Assembly: GCF_023923205.1 (NCBI RefSeq)
Contig: NZ_CP099490.1
Coordinates: 2,480,001 to 2,544,000, forward strand
Direction: 5' to 3'
From: Ornithinimicrobium cryptoxanthini
GTDB lineage: Bacteria; Actinomycetota; Actinomycetes; Actinomycetales; Dermatophilaceae
DNA: 64,000 nt
The notes under the pieces are model-generated. The model did not search any database. It had not been told where the DNA came from and saw nothing but the letters and a program-made list of their open reading frames with translations. Positions 50,275-59,809 of the stretch are shown here, piece after piece. A program made the position numbers and the translations under genes. The number at the start of each line of letters is the position of its first letter. Position 1 is the first letter of the stretch.

Positions 50275-52062
50275 TCAGGTGCCGGGGATGATCACGTCGT
50301 CACCGTTGCGCGCGATGCCCCAGTCGGTGCGGTCCTGGGTGTAGACGCGACCCTGCTCACTGAGCACGATCAGGGCGTTGTCCTCGTCGGAGGGCACCGC
50401 ACGGACGCTGGTGGCCTCCGAGACGGTCCGCAGCGGCTCAAGCCAACCGCCGATGTGCACGATGAACGGCCGGTCTGCGGTGTCCGAGGCCTGCCTGCCG
50501 AGGACAAACAGCTCCGTCTGCGACGACCAGGTGGCCGAGCTCACGTGGGTGAGCGTGGGCGCCAACCAGTAGGGCTCGGTCAGCGATGTGGCGCGGCCGT
50601 CCTTGTCCCGCACGATACCGGTGAGGCCTATCTGAGCCTCGTCAGAGTCCATGTCCTGCAGCACGATCAGGGCACGCTGGTCATCGGCGGCGACCCGGAA
50701 CTCGGTGACCCGCTGGTCCTCGTCCAGCCACGGCGCCTCGAGCGGACGAGCGATCGCCTGCCCCAGCGACTCGCTGCGGGCGATGACCCAGACGCGGGGA
50801 CCGGTCGCCGACCGGCCAGCGACCCACAGTCCACCCGACCGGTCAAACGACGGCGCACTCAGGCCGGTGCCGATCCCCTCCATCTCGACGTCGTTGCCAT
50901 CGCGCCAGCGCCACACCTGGTCACCGGTGACCGAGACGCCGGCGAACTCCCGCACCTCGGCGTCGGTCGCCAGGTCCTGCCACCGGATCGGCACGCGGGG
51001 CAGCTCCTCGGCATCCACCGAAAGGTCATCCTGCAGCTGGTAGTGCAGTCCCATCACCGGGGTGAGCTCGACGTCGGTGCGCAGCAACGCAAATGGCACC
51101 TCCCAGCGTGCCCGCGCGAGTCCGGTCGTGGACACGTCGGTCAGAGGGTTGGGCACACCCTCCACCTCGAGCGGCCGGCCGTTGCTGCGCACCAGGACGC
51201 TCGAGACGCCGGTCGAGACGCCACCCGGAGCCTGGGTGAGCGTGCTGGTGAACTGCGCCATGATCTCTCGCTGCTGGCCACCGGAGGTGCCCAGCGACAG
51301 TCCGCGCAGGTCCACGGTCGCCATCCCCGTCGCCGGGTCGACCGGCACCGCGCTGGCCACGAGGTTCATGTTCTCCGAGATTCCGGTCGTCGCAGCGCCG
51401 GCGAGGTAGTCGGGCACCGGCCCGATCTGGGCGGTGGCCAGACCGGTCGCCAGCCCGTCGCTGCGCGGGAACCACCGGGTGTCCGGGATGAGCAGGTTGG
51501 TCTCGGGGGTCACGTAGTAGACAGCAGCCGAGCGGAACTGCCGCTCGAAACTGATCTCCGAGAGCCACACCCCGAAGCCGTCGGGGAAGTCGTCGATGCG
51601 CCACTCGCCGTCCACCTGCTGCATGGTGAAGTTGTGCAGGCGGGTGGTCCCCCGGGGCACCTCGACCAGGTAGCCGTCCTGGTCCACGGTCCCCCGCACA
51701 GTCACCTCGGCCTCCACCGAGCCGTCCGCGAGGCTCGTGAGCCGCGGCTCGTCCTGATAGATCAGCACCTGGCTGGTGGGGCGCCACTGCCGTGCCAGCC
51801 CGCCGGTCAGGAAGGCCCTGGCCACCTCGTGGTCATCGGTGAAGCTGGAGTTGGCCCGCACGAAGCTCGCCACGATCTGCTCCGGGTCCGCACCCTCCTC
51901 CGGACCGACGGGCAGGGCCTGCACCTCCTGCACGGGGGCGCCCTGGACCGGCAGGCCACGCTCCACCGTCTGGCTGGTCGGCAGGCCGCCGCAGGCCGTC
52001 AGCACCACCAGCAGGGGGAGTATGACGGCAAGCAGGCGGGCGCGTCGCGAACGGTGTGTCAT
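50275..52062 (-). CDS. lpqB: lipoprotein LpqB
   Basis: 595-residue lipoprotein that works with MtrB in sensing the cell envelope. The signal peptide ends LTAC (Cys near 24), followed by a GerMN domain (VYYVTPETNLLIPDTRWF) and a C-terminal beta-propeller (PSFDRSGGLWVAGRS, ATWSSQTELFVLGRQ). In mycobacteria LpqB binds the MtrB extracellular domain and alters its activity. The ATG at 52062 overlaps the mtrB stop by 4 nt (ATGA). The last gene of the sahH-mtrA-mtrB-lpqB operon before comF. Confidence 0.93.
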   Translation of the reverse strand: MTHRSRRARLLAVILPLLVVLTACGGLPTSQTVERGLPVQGAPVQEVQALPVGPEEGADPEQIVASFVRANSSFTDDHEVARAFLTGGLARQWRPTSQVLIYQDEPRLTSLADGSVEAEVTVRGTVDQDGYLVEVPRGTTRLHNFTMQQVDGEWRIDDFPDGFGVWLSEISFERQFRSAAVYYVTPETNLLIPDTRWFPRSDGLATGLATAQIGPVPDYLAGAATTGISENMNLVASAVPVDPATGMATVDLRGLSLGTSGGQQREIMAQFTSTLTQAPGGVSTGVSSVLVRSNGRPLEVEGVPNPLTDVSTTGLARARWEVPFALLRTDVELTPVMGLHYQLQDDLSVDAEELPRVPIRWQDLATDAEVREFAGVSVTGDQVWRWRDGNDVEMEGIGTGLSAPSFDRSGGLWVAGRSATGPRVWVIARSESLGQAIARPLEAPWLDEDQRVTEFRVAADDQRALIVLQDMDSDEAQIGLTGIVRDKDGRATSLTEPYWLAPTLTHVSSATWSSQTELFVLGRQASDTADRPFIVHIGGWLEPLRTVSEATSVRAVPSDEDNALIVLSEQGRVYTQDRTDWGIARNGDDVIIPGT

Positions 52063-53681
52063 GGGGTCCTCTCCGGCCGTGCGCCGACGGCCACCTCGGG
52101 CATGCGGGTGTCCTGCGCGGGGTCGAACGGCACCGGACCCGGCTGGGTCGTCAGCGGGGTGTCCTGGCGACGCGGCAGGGTCAGCCGGAAGACGGCCCCC
52201 TCCCCGGGTCGACCGGCGACCTGGAGGTGGCCGCCGTGCAGGTGGGCGTCCTCCAGCGAGATCGCGAGTCCGAGGCCGGTGCCGCCCGTCGTGCGGTTGC
52301 GCGCCGGGTCGCCGCGCCAGAACCGGTCGAAGACCATGTCGGCCTGGTCCCGGGTCAGGCCGACACCGTGGTCGCGGACGGTCACGGCGACGGCCTCCTC
52401 CCGCTCGGCGAGACAGATCTGGATCGGCTTGCCCTCACCGTGGTCGAGCGCGTTGGCCACCACGTTGCGCATGATGCGACTGACCCGGCGCTGGTCCACC
52501 TCCACCAGCACGGGCCGGTCCGGCAGGGCCAGCTTCACCTCCGAGCCCATGTGCCTGGACAGCTCGGTGAGCGAGCCGACCACCTGACGGATCACGCCCC
52601 GGAGGTCGATCTCGTCGATCTCCAGGTCGGCGGCACCGGAGTCGTAGCGGCTGATCTCCAGCAGCTCGGTCAGCAGCTCCTCGAAGCGGTCCAGCTCCTC
52701 ATAGAGCAGCTCCGCGGCCCGGCCGACCGGCGCGGTGAAGTCATCCCGGGAGGCGTGCAACACCTCGCCGGCCATCCGGATGGTGGTCAGCGGCGTGCGC
52801 AGCTCGTGGGACACGTCCGAGACGAAGCGTTGCTGGAGGATCGAGAGGGTCTCTAGCTGGCGGATCTGGCTCTGGATGCTGTCGGCCATGGTGTTGAACG
52901 ACATCGCCAGCTGGTCCAGCTCGTCGGAGCCGCGCACCGAGAGGCGCTCACCCAGGTGGCCGCGGGCCATCTGCTGGCTGACCCGCGCCGCCTGGCCCAC
53001 GGGTCGGGCGACCATGCTCGTCGCGACCCAGGCGACCGCACCGGTCAGGCCGAGCAGCGCCAGCCCACCGACCGCGAACCACTGCCGGATCAGGTCGATG
53101 GTGCCCTGCTCGCGGATCATCGGATAGATCAGATAGAGGTTGTGCGGCCCGGCGCGCGAGATGTCCACGCGCGCTCCGACAACCACCGAGGCGACGGCCG
53201 TCCCCGCAGCGCCCAGCACGACGTCGGTCACCATTACCTGCTGGTTGCTGGGGTCGTCCTCCAGCGCCTCCGCGAGCGCGACCGGGATGTCGTCCAGGTC
53301 CACCCCGTCCGAGCCCAGGGTGGTGATGCGCGCGTCGTGGTCGTTGCCCAGGCTGCGGGTCAGCAGAGTGGGTCGCAGCGACTGGTCGGCCGGGGCGATC
53401 TCACCCATGATCCCGTCGGCGAGGGCGTTGAGGCTCGTGTCGTCGCTGCGGTTGGCGGCATCAAACAGCTCCTGGGCGCTGCGCACCTCCTGCGCCGCGT
53501 CGTTGGTCGCCGCCGTGACGGCCTGACGGACCAGCCCCTCGGCCACCTGGGCAAACAGGATCGAGCCGATGATCGCGGTGACGATGGAGCCCAGGAGCAT
53601 CGTGGTGACGATCACCCGCACCCGCAGGGAGGAGCGCCACCAGCGGCGCACTCCCCTGGCGCCCAGTGCGGGGACGCTCAT
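52059..53681 (-). CDS. mtrB: sensor histidine kinase MtrB
   Basis: 540-residue kinase of the MtrAB system controlling cell division and cell-wall genes. Two membrane helices (VIVTTMLLGSIVTAIIGSIL and the one near residue 195-215, FAVGGLALLGLTGAVAWVA) flank an extracellular region of ~150 residues. HAMP follows, then HisKA with phosphoacceptor His292 (SDVSHELRTPLTTI), N box MRNVVANALDHGEG and G boxes DHGVGL, GTGLGLAIS. The start ATG is 4 nt from the mtrA stop. Its partner LpqB is encoded next. Confidence 0.95.
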   Translation of the reverse strand: MSVPALGARGVRRWWRSSLRVRVIVTTMLLGSIVTAIIGSILFAQVAEGLVRQAVTAATNDAAQEVRSAQELFDAANRSDDTSLNALADGIMGEIAPADQSLRPTLLTRSLGNDHDARITTLGSDGVDLDDIPVALAEALEDDPSNQQVMVTDVVLGAAGTAVASVVVGARVDISRAGPHNLYLIYPMIREQGTIDLIRQWFAVGGLALLGLTGAVAWVATSMVARPVGQAARVSQQMARGHLGERLSVRGSDELDQLAMSFNTMADSIQSQIRQLETLSILQQRFVSDVSHELRTPLTTIRMAGEVLHASRDDFTAPVGRAAELLYEELDRFEELLTELLEISRYDSGAADLEIDEIDLRGVIRQVVGSLTELSRHMGSEVKLALPDRPVLVEVDQRRVSRIMRNVVANALDHGEGKPIQICLAEREEAVAVTVRDHGVGLTRDQADMVFDRFWRGDPARNRTTGGTGLGLAISLEDAHLHGGHLQVAGRPGEGAVFRLTLPRRQDTPLTTQPGPVPFDPAQDTRMPEVAVGARPERTP

Positions 53682-53685
53682 GGCC

Positions 53686-54363
53686 TCAGCCTGGTCCTGC
53701 CTTGTAGCCCACGCCGCGGACGGTCAGCACGATCTGCGGGTTCTCAGGGTCTTTCTCGATCTTGGCGCGCAGGCGCTGCACGTGGACGTTGACCAACCGG
53801 GTGTCACCGGCGTGGCGGTAGCCCCAGACCTTCTCCAGCAGGGACTCGCGGTCGAAGACGTGGTTGGGCCGGGAGGCGAGCGCGACGAGCAGGTCGAACT
53901 CCAGCGGGGTCAGCGGGAGCTCCACGCCCTCGCGCTTGACCGTGTGCCCGGCGACGTCGATGAGCAGGTCACCGACCGCGAGCTGGGAGGGCTCGCGCCG
54001 GTCGCTGCGCCGCAGCCGCGCCCGGATCCGCGCCAGCAGCTCCTGGGGCTTGAACGGCTTGACCACATAGTCGTCGGCCCCCGCCTCGAGGCCGGCGACC
54101 ACATCGTGGGTGTCGGTGCGGGCGGTGAGCATCACGATCGGGACGCCGGACTCCGCCCTCAGGTGGCGGCATACCTCCACGCCGCTGAGGGTCGGGAGCA
54201 TGACGTCGAGCAGGACCAGGTCCGGACGGAACTCACGGAACAGGGCCACGGCCCGTCCGCCATCCGCGCAGTGGGCCACTTCCAGGCCCTCCTTACGCAG
54301 CACGATGCCGAGCATCTCGGCCAGTGCCTGGTCATCATCGACTACCAGTACGCGTGCGTTCAC
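53686..54363 (-). CDS. mtrA: response regulator MtrA
   Basis: 225-residue OmpR-type regulator. The phosphoacceptor is Asp53 in VLLDVMLP, the conserved Lys is in DDYVVKPFKPQELLAR, and the winged-helix DNA-binding domain ends DTRLVNVHVQRLRAKI. Its regulon in other actinobacteria includes cell-wall hydrolases and, in mycobacteria, dnaA. The start is GTG 54363 with a GGTGGAG site. It follows sahH by 9 nt, indicating one operon. Confidence 0.96.
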   Translation of the reverse strand: MNARVLVVDDDQALAEMLGIVLRKEGLEVAHCADGGRAVALFREFRPDLVLLDVMLPTLSGVEVCRHLRAESGVPIVMLTARTDTHDVVAGLEAGADDYVVKPFKPQELLARIRARLRRSDRREPSQLAVGDLLIDVAGHTVKREGVELPLTPLEFDLLVALASRPNHVFDRESLLEKVWGYRHAGDTRLVNVHVQRLRAKIEKDPENPQIVLTVRGVGYKAGPG

Positions 54364-54372
54364 GGCTCCACC

Positions 54373-55842
54373 TCAGTAGCGGTAGTGCTCCGGCTTGTAG
54401 GGCCCGGAGACGTCCAGGCCGAGATACTCAGCCTGCTTCTTGGACAGTTCGGTCAGGTTCGCACCCAGCGCACCGAGGTGCAGCCGGGCCACCTCCTCGT
54501 CCAGCTGCTTGGGCAGCACGTGGACGCCGACGGGGTAGTCGTCAGGGCGGGTGAACAGCTCGATCTGGGCCAGCACCTGGTTGGCGAACGAGTTGGACAT
54601 CACGAAGCTCGGGTGACCGGTGGCGTTGCCCAGGTTGAGCAGCCGGCCCTCCGACAGCACGATGATCGAGCGCTCGTCGCGGGCAGCCGTCTCACCGTCG
54701 GCCTCCTGTGCCGGCAGCGTCCACTCGTGCACCTGGGCCTTGATCTCGGTCCTGCGCACCCCGGGCACCCGCGCCAGACCGGTCAGGTCGATCTCGTTGT
54801 CGAAGTGACCGATGTTGCCGACGATCGCCTTGTCCTTCATGGCGAGCATGTGCTCGGGGGTGATCACGTCGCAGCAACCCGTGGTGGTGACGAAGAAGTC
54901 GCCGATCCCGAGGACGTCCTCGAGCTGGGCGACCTGGAAGCCCTCCATCGCGGCCTGCAGCGCGCAGATGGGGTCGATCTCGGTGACGATCACGCGGGCG
55001 CCCTGCCCGGCCAGCGCCTCGGCGCAGCCCTTGCCGACATCGCCGTAGCCGCAGACGACCGCGACCTTGCCGCCGATCAGGGTGTCGGTGGCCCGGTTGA
55101 TGCCGTCGATCAGGCTGTGCCGGGTGCCGTACTTGTTGTCGAACTTGGACTTGGTGACCGAGTCGTTGACGTTGATCGCGGGGAAGTGCAGGTCGCCGGT
55201 CTCGTGCAGCTGATAGAGCCGGTGCACACCGGTCGTGGTCTCCTCGGTGACACCCCGGATGCCGTCGGCGATGGTGGTCCACCGGGTCGGCTGGGACTCG
55301 AGCGTCTCGCGCACCGTGTCGAGGATGACGGAGTACTCCTCGCTGTCCTCCGCCGTCGCGGTCGGGACGGCCCCGGCCTGCTCCCACTGACGTCCCTTCA
55401 GGACCAGCAGGGTGGCGTCACCACCGTCGTCGAGGATCATGTTGGGACCCTCGTCGCCGGGCCAGTCCAGGATCTGGGTCGTGCACCACCAGTACTCCGG
55501 CAGCGTCTCGCCCTTCCACGCAAAGACCGGCACTCCCTGCGGGTCCTCCGGGGTCCCCTCGGGGCCGACCACGACGGCCGCGGCCGCCTCGTCCTGGGTG
55601 GAGAAGATGTTGCACGAGGCCCAGCGCACCCGGGCGCCGAGGGCGACGAGGGTCTCGATCAGGACCGCGGTCTGGACCGTCATGTGCAGCGACCCGGCGA
55701 TCCGGGCGCCAGCCAGCGGCTGCGTCGAGGAGTAGCGCTCGCGCAGCGTCATCAGCCCGGGCATCTCGTGCTCGGCGAGCCGAATCTGGTGCCTCCCCGC
55801 GGTCGCGAGGGACAGGTCCTTGACCTTGTGGTCAAACGTCAT
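54373..55842 (-). CDS. sahH: adenosylhomocysteinase
   Basis: 489-residue S-adenosylhomocysteine hydrolase, which splits SAH into adenosine and homocysteine and relieves product inhibition of methyltransferases. The substrate domain has [15 protein letters not shown] and [12 protein letters not shown]; the NAD-binding motif is [16 protein letters not shown]; the C terminus is [10 protein letters not shown]. The insertion around residues 150-190 is typical of actinobacterial SahH. ATG 55842 ([13 protein letters not shown]) with GGAG upstream is preferred over an upstream ATG at 55911. mtrA-mtrB-lpqB follow, as in mycobacteria. Confidence 0.96.
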   Translation of the reverse strand: MTFDHKVKDLSLATAGRHQIRLAEHEMPGLMTLRERYSSTQPLAGARIAGSLHMTVQTAVLIETLVALGARVRWASCNIFSTQDEAAAAVVVGPEGTPEDPQGVPVFAWKGETLPEYWWCTTQILDWPGDEGPNMILDDGGDATLLVLKGRQWEQAGAVPTATAEDSEEYSVILDTVRETLESQPTRWTTIADGIRGVTEETTTGVHRLYQLHETGDLHFPAINVNDSVTKSKFDNKYGTRHSLIDGINRATDTLIGGKVAVVCGYGDVGKGCAEALAGQGARVIVTEIDPICALQAAMEGFQVAQLEDVLGIGDFFVTTTGCCDVITPEHMLAMKDKAIVGNIGHFDNEIDLTGLARVPGVRRTEIKAQVHEWTLPAQEADGETAARDERSIIVLSEGRLLNLGNATGHPSFVMSNSFANQVLAQIELFTRPDDYPVGVHVLPKQLDEEVARLHLGALGANLTELSKKQAEYLGLDVSGPYKPEHYRY

Positions 55843-56024
55843 CGTCTGGTGCTCCGTCGGTTGCGTGTCCGCGGCGCAGTCTGCCGCGTGCCTGGTCAGG
55901 GGGCCGGTCACGTCCGGACCCGACGCCCATCCTACGTTCTCCGGCGCTCCAGGCCGTCTTCTGCGCGCGCCGCGCGCCCATCCCGCTGCCCCACCGACCT
56001 GGGGCCGGTGAGCGCGAGGACCCC

Positions 56025-57416
56025 TCAGAGACCGAGCAGGGCGTTCTCCACCACCTCGGCCAGCGCGGGGTGGATCCAGAACTGGTCACGCGCCACGTCC
56101 TCGGCAGTCTGCCCGAAAGACATCGCGTGGATCACCGTCTGGATGAGTGTCGAGGCGTGCGGGCCCATGAAGTGGGCGCCCAGGATCAGACCGGTCGAGG
56201 CGTCACCGATCAGCTTGACGACCCCGGTCGTGTCCTCCATCGCCCAGCCGTAGGCCGTGTCGCCATAGCGCTGCAGCTTGACCGTGATGTCGTGCCCGGC
56301 CTCGCGCGCGGCCTCCTCGGTCAGGCCGACCATGGCCACCTGCGGGTGGCTGAAGACGGCCGCGGGCACGTTGGTGTGCGCGAACGAGCGCAGGTCGTCG
56401 GGGTGCACGAGGTTGTGCGCCACCACGCGCGCCTCATGGTTGGCCAGGTGCTTGAGCTGCACCGGCGCCGACACATCACCCAGTGCCCACACGCCGCCGG
56501 CAGTCGTCCGGCCGTGCTCATCGACCTGGACACGCCCGTCGGGTCGCACCTGCACACCGGCAACCTCCAGCCCCATGCCGTCGCTGTTGGGTGCGCGGCC
56601 CGTCGCGATGAGCAGGACGTCAACCTCGAGCGGCGAGCCCTCGCTCAGCTCGAGCCGCACCCCGGTGCCGGACCGGCTCGCGCCGACGACCTGGGTGTTC
56701 AGCCGCAGGTCCCACTGCTGTTGAGCCTGCTGGGTGAACAGGGTGCCGACCTCGGCGTCCAGCCGGTGCAGCAGCCGGTCGCCGCGCTGCACCTGGGTGA
56801 CCTGCACGCCCAGCGCCGAGAAGACATGGGCGAACTCGGCACCGATGACGCCACCTCCGATGATCGCCATGGACCGCGGCAGGTCGGGCAGGCGCATGAC
56901 CGTGTCGGAGGTCTCGTAGGGCACCCCCGAGGACTCGATGACCTCCGGGATCGTGGCGCGGCTGCCGGTGGCGATGACGACCTGATCACCGGTGATCCGG
57001 TGCTTCTGCCCCACCGCGTGCGCGCCGCCCGGCCTGGTGATCTCGACCTCGACCTCGCGCTCACCGACAAAGGTGGCCTGGCCCAGGTAGGCCGTGGTGT
57101 GGGGACCGCTCACGCGGTAGTCCCGGCCGCTGTCGGAGATCGGGTCGATCCGGCCGAAGACGCGGTCGCGGATGTCCGGCCAGCGCACCCCGTCGAGGGT
57201 GGCGTCCACACCGAAACGGGCGGCATCCCGGATGGTCGTCGCGACCTCGGCCGCGTAGACGAACATCTTGGTGGGGATGCACCCCACATTCAGGCAGGTC
57301 CCGCCAAAGATGCCGCGCTCGATGACGGCCACCTTCTTGTCTGCGAAGTCCTCGGTCACCAGGGAGTTGCCCGAGCCGGTGCCGATGATGATGAGGTCGT
57401 AGTCAGCCACCCCCAC
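56025..57416 (-). CDS. mtr: mycothione reductase
   Basis: 463-residue pyridine nucleotide-disulfide oxidoreductase that keeps mycothiol reduced with NADPH. The FAD motif is [14 protein letters not shown], the redox pair Cys41/Cys46 is [13 protein letters not shown], the NAD(P) motif is [16 protein letters not shown], and the active His-Glu pair is in [15 protein letters not shown]. It differs from glutathione reductase by the GSGNSL and VENALL segments that mark mycothione reductase. Presence of mycothiol is an actinobacterial trait. It is preceded by a gene pair for tryptophan catabolism on the same strand, but separated by hairpins. Confidence 0.93.
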   Translation of the reverse strand: MGVADYDLIIIGTGSGNSLVTEDFADKKVAVIERGIFGGTCLNVGCIPTKMFVYAAEVATTIRDAARFGVDATLDGVRWPDIRDRVFGRIDPISDSGRDYRVSGPHTTAYLGQATFVGEREVEVEITRPGGAHAVGQKHRITGDQVVIATGSRATIPEVIESSGVPYETSDTVMRLPDLPRSMAIIGGGVIGAEFAHVFSALGVQVTQVQRGDRLLHRLDAEVGTLFTQQAQQQWDLRLNTQVVGASRSGTGVRLELSEGSPLEVDVLLIATGRAPNSDGMGLEVAGVQVRPDGRVQVDEHGRTTAGGVWALGDVSAPVQLKHLANHEARVVAHNLVHPDDLRSFAHTNVPAAVFSHPQVAMVGLTEEAAREAGHDITVKLQRYGDTAYGWAMEDTTGVVKLIGDASTGLILGAHFMGPHASTLIQTVIHAMSFGQTAEDVARDQFWIHPALAEVVENALLGL

Positions 57417-57431
57417 AGACTACGGTCGCAG

Positions 57432-57462
57432 CGCCGCCCCGCCGCGGCGTGGTCCGGACCAC
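57432..57462 (-). terminator. hairpin and palindrome after kynU
   Basis: CGCCGC-CCCGCC-GCGGCG (57432-57449) forms a 6-bp stem; GTGGTCCGGACCAC (57449-57462) is a perfect 14-bp palindrome. Both are within 40 nt of the kynU stop; one may end kynU transcription and the other may be an operator of the mycothione reductase gene. Confidence 0.5.
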
Positions 57463-57469
57463 CCCAGAG

Positions 57470-58708
57470 TCAGGCGAGGTGGGCTCGGACAGCCTGCAGC
57501 CCCGTGGCGACCTCGGTGAAGCTGGTCGACAGCGGTGCCAGGCCGAGTCGCAGCCCGTCCGGGGCGCGGAAGTCCGGGATGACCCCCTGCTCCCACAGCC
57601 GGGCGTTGACGTCCGCGAAGTCGTGCCTGCGGATGGTCAGGTGCCCGCCGCGTCGTGCGTGGTCGCGGGGCGAGGCGATGCTCACGCCGAGCTCGGCCGG
57701 CCAGGACTCGACGATCTGCCAGGCGAGGTCGGTCAACGCCAGAGACTTGGTGCGCACCGCCTCGATCCCGGCCTCGGCCAGCTGCGCCACGGAGAGCCGC
57801 AACGGGACCATGCCCACCACTGGTGGGGTTCCGCTGACGAGCGAGCGGACCCCCGGGGCGGGCTCGTAGCCCGGCCCCATCAGGAACGGGTCACGCCGGC
57901 CCATCCAGCCCTGGATCGGTTGGCGCACCGTGGCGTGGTGGCGCTGCGCGAGATAGGCGAAGGCCGGCGATCCCGGTCCTCCGTTGAGGTATTTGTAGGT
58001 GCAGCCGACAGCCGCGTCGACGTCCCACGCGTCCAGCTCGATCGGCACCGAGCCGGCGGAGTGACACAGGTCCCACAGCACCAGGCCACCGGCCGCGTGC
58101 ACCCGCCGGGTGATGGTCGCAGCGTCCGCGAGGAAGCCCGAGCGGTAGGCCACGTGGCTGAGCAGCACGACGGCGGTGCGCTCACCGAGGACGGCGTCCA
58201 CCTGGTCGACCGTGACGCCCGATGCCGGGTCGGCCTCGATCCAGACCAGCTCCATCCCCCGCTCGGCGACCACCCCCTCGGCCACATACCGGTCGGTCGG
58301 GAAGTTGTCGGTGTCGACGACGATCTGGGTCCGGTCGGGGGCTGCGGTCACCTGCGCGTCGGCGAGGGCACGGAGCACCTTGTAGAGCAGGACCGTGGTC
58401 GAGTCGGCGACCACGGTCTGGCCCGGTGCCGCCCCCAGTGCCGCGTCCGCGACCAGGTCACCGGTCTCCTCGGGCCAGCGCATCCACGCCTCGTCCCAGC
58501 CGCGGATCAGGCGGGTGCCCCAGTCCTGCTGGACAAAGCGAGCCAGCTCGTGGGCCGTGCCGCGCACCGGGCGCCCCAGGGAGTTGCCGTCAAAGTAGGC
58601 CACCACGCCTTCGGCCGGCTCGAACCGATCGACGAAACCAGCCAACGGGTCGGCCGCGTCCAGGTCGGCAGCCACCGCCATCCAGTCAGTCCCGGACCCC
58701 TCAGTCAT
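57470..58708 (-). CDS. kynU: kynureninase
   Basis: 412-residue PLP enzyme that cleaves kynurenine to anthranilate and alanine. The PLP Lys is in VGCTYKYLNGGPGSPAF near residue 239, and YFDGNSLG, WDLCHSAGS, GWMGRRDPF and GTPPVVGMVPLRLS are all diagnostic. The ATG at 58708 overlaps the upstream kynA stop by 8 nt, so the two are co-translated. Together they catabolise tryptophan. A kynurenine formamidase gene is not in the cluster. Confidence 0.95.
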   Translation of the reverse strand: MTEGSGTDWMAVAADLDAADPLAGFVDRFEPAEGVVAYFDGNSLGRPVRGTAHELARFVQQDWGTRLIRGWDEAWMRWPEETGDLVADAALGAAPGQTVVADSTTVLLYKVLRALADAQVTAAPDRTQIVVDTDNFPTDRYVAEGVVAERGMELVWIEADPASGVTVDQVDAVLGERTAVVLLSHVAYRSGFLADAATITRRVHAAGGLVLWDLCHSAGSVPIELDAWDVDAAVGCTYKYLNGGPGSPAFAYLAQRHHATVRQPIQGWMGRRDPFLMGPGYEPAPGVRSLVSGTPPVVGMVPLRLSVAQLAEAGIEAVRTKSLALTDLAWQIVESWPAELGVSIASPRDHARRGGHLTIRRHDFADVNARLWEQGVIPDFRAPDGLRLGLAPLSTSFTEVATGLQAVRAHLA

Positions 58709-59657
58709 GGTGATAACCCTCCGGTTCGACGTCCTGGATCCGGGACCGGACGGCATACAGCTCGGGGAAGAAGGTGAGGTCCAGGGCCCGCCGCAGGAAG
58801 GGCACGCCCGAGGAGCCACCGGTGCCCCGCTTGGAGCCGATGATCCGCTCGACGGTCTTCAGGTGCCGGAACCGCCAGAACTGGAAGTTGTCCTCGAGGT
58901 CCACCAGCTCCTCGCACAGCTCATAGACGCCCCAGTGCTGCTGCGGGGCGGCATAGACCGTCCCCAGCAGCTCGACCAGCCCCTCGTTCTCCTGATGCGG
59001 CAGGGACCAGTCCCGGTCGAGCAGTTCGGCGGGCACCGGATAACCCTGCCGGGACAACCACGCCAGCACCTCGTCATACAGGCTAGGCTCGTGCAGCAGG
59101 GTGGACAGCTCGGCCCGCACCGCGGGGTCGTGCTCAAAGACCCGCAGCATCTCGGCGTTCTTGTTGCCGAGCAGGAACTCCACCGAGCGGTACTGCCAGG
59201 ACTGGAAGCCCGAGCCGGTCGCCAGGAACGAGCGGAACTGCGCATACTCACTCGGGGTCAGCGTGGCCAGGACCGTCCACTGCTCGGTCAGGATCGTCTG
59301 GATGTGCTTGACCCGAGCCAGACGCTTCAACGCCGGCTTCGGCTGGTCCTCCCGGATCAGGTCCCGGGCCGAGCGCAGTTCGTGCATCATCAGCTTCAGC
59401 CACAGCTCGCTGGTCTGGTGCTGGATGATGAACAGCATCTCGTCGTGCCGTGGCGGCACCGACCGAGGATGCTGCGCCGACAGGACCCTGGCGAGGTCGA
59501 GGTACTCCCCATAGGACAGGTTGCGGGTGAAGTCCCGCTCGATCCCCTCCTCGAGCGCCCGCTCGGTGGGATGCCGGGGCACCGGCTCGTCGGAGGCCGC
59601 CGCGGTGCGACCGTCCTGGTCGGGGGTGGACTGAGCGGGAACGGCCTCGTCGGACAC
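58701..59657 (-). CDS. kynA: tryptophan 2,3-dioxygenase
   Basis: 318-residue heme dioxygenase that opens the indole ring of tryptophan to N-formylkynurenine. Family segments are LSYGEYLDLARVLSAQ, HDEMLFIIQHQTSELWLKL, SGFQSWQYRSVEFLLGNKN and FRHLKTVERIIGSKRGTGGSSG, the last with the heme-ligand His. An N-terminal ~35-residue extension rich in Ala, Pro and Asp precedes the fold. The GTG at 59657 is chosen since AAGGAGG lies 5 nt upstream; a longer frame reads into the promoter. The gene diverges from an amidohydrolase gene with 152 nt between starts. Confidence 0.95.
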   Translation of the reverse strand: MSDEAVPAQSTPDQDGRTAAASDEPVPRHPTERALEEGIERDFTRNLSYGEYLDLARVLSAQHPRSVPPRHDEMLFIIQHQTSELWLKLMMHELRSARDLIREDQPKPALKRLARVKHIQTILTEQWTVLATLTPSEYAQFRSFLATGSGFQSWQYRSVEFLLGNKNAEMLRVFEHDPAVRAELSTLLHEPSLYDEVLAWLSRQGYPVPAELLDRDWSLPHQENEGLVELLGTVYAAPQQHWGVYELCEELVDLEDNFQFWRFRHLKTVERIIGSKRGTGGSSGVPFLRRALDLTFFPELYAVRSRIQDVEPEGYHHD

Positions 59658-59796
59658 GCGAACCTCCTTGTGGGCGTATGCCACCCACGGTAACCCGGCG
59701 CCCTGCGCAGCGGCCACGACCTGCGCGACCAGCTCAGCGTCCTCGACCGGGCCTGAGTCGCCCTGGGGCCCCCACCGCGCCACGGTGAGCCCACGG

Positions 59797-59802
59797 CATA
59801 CT
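59797..59802 (+). promoter_or_regulatory. -10-like element of the amidohydrolase gene
   Basis: CATACT lies 7 nt before the GTG at 59810, the same motif and spacing as at ppsR and the helicase gene. Confidence 0.45.
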
Positions 59803-59809
59803 CAGGGCT

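Noticed and set aside
55843..56024. SAH riboswitch upstream of sahH
   Set aside because: The region was inspected for the conserved helices and core of the SAH riboswitch and nothing convincing was seen, though covariance search was not possible.
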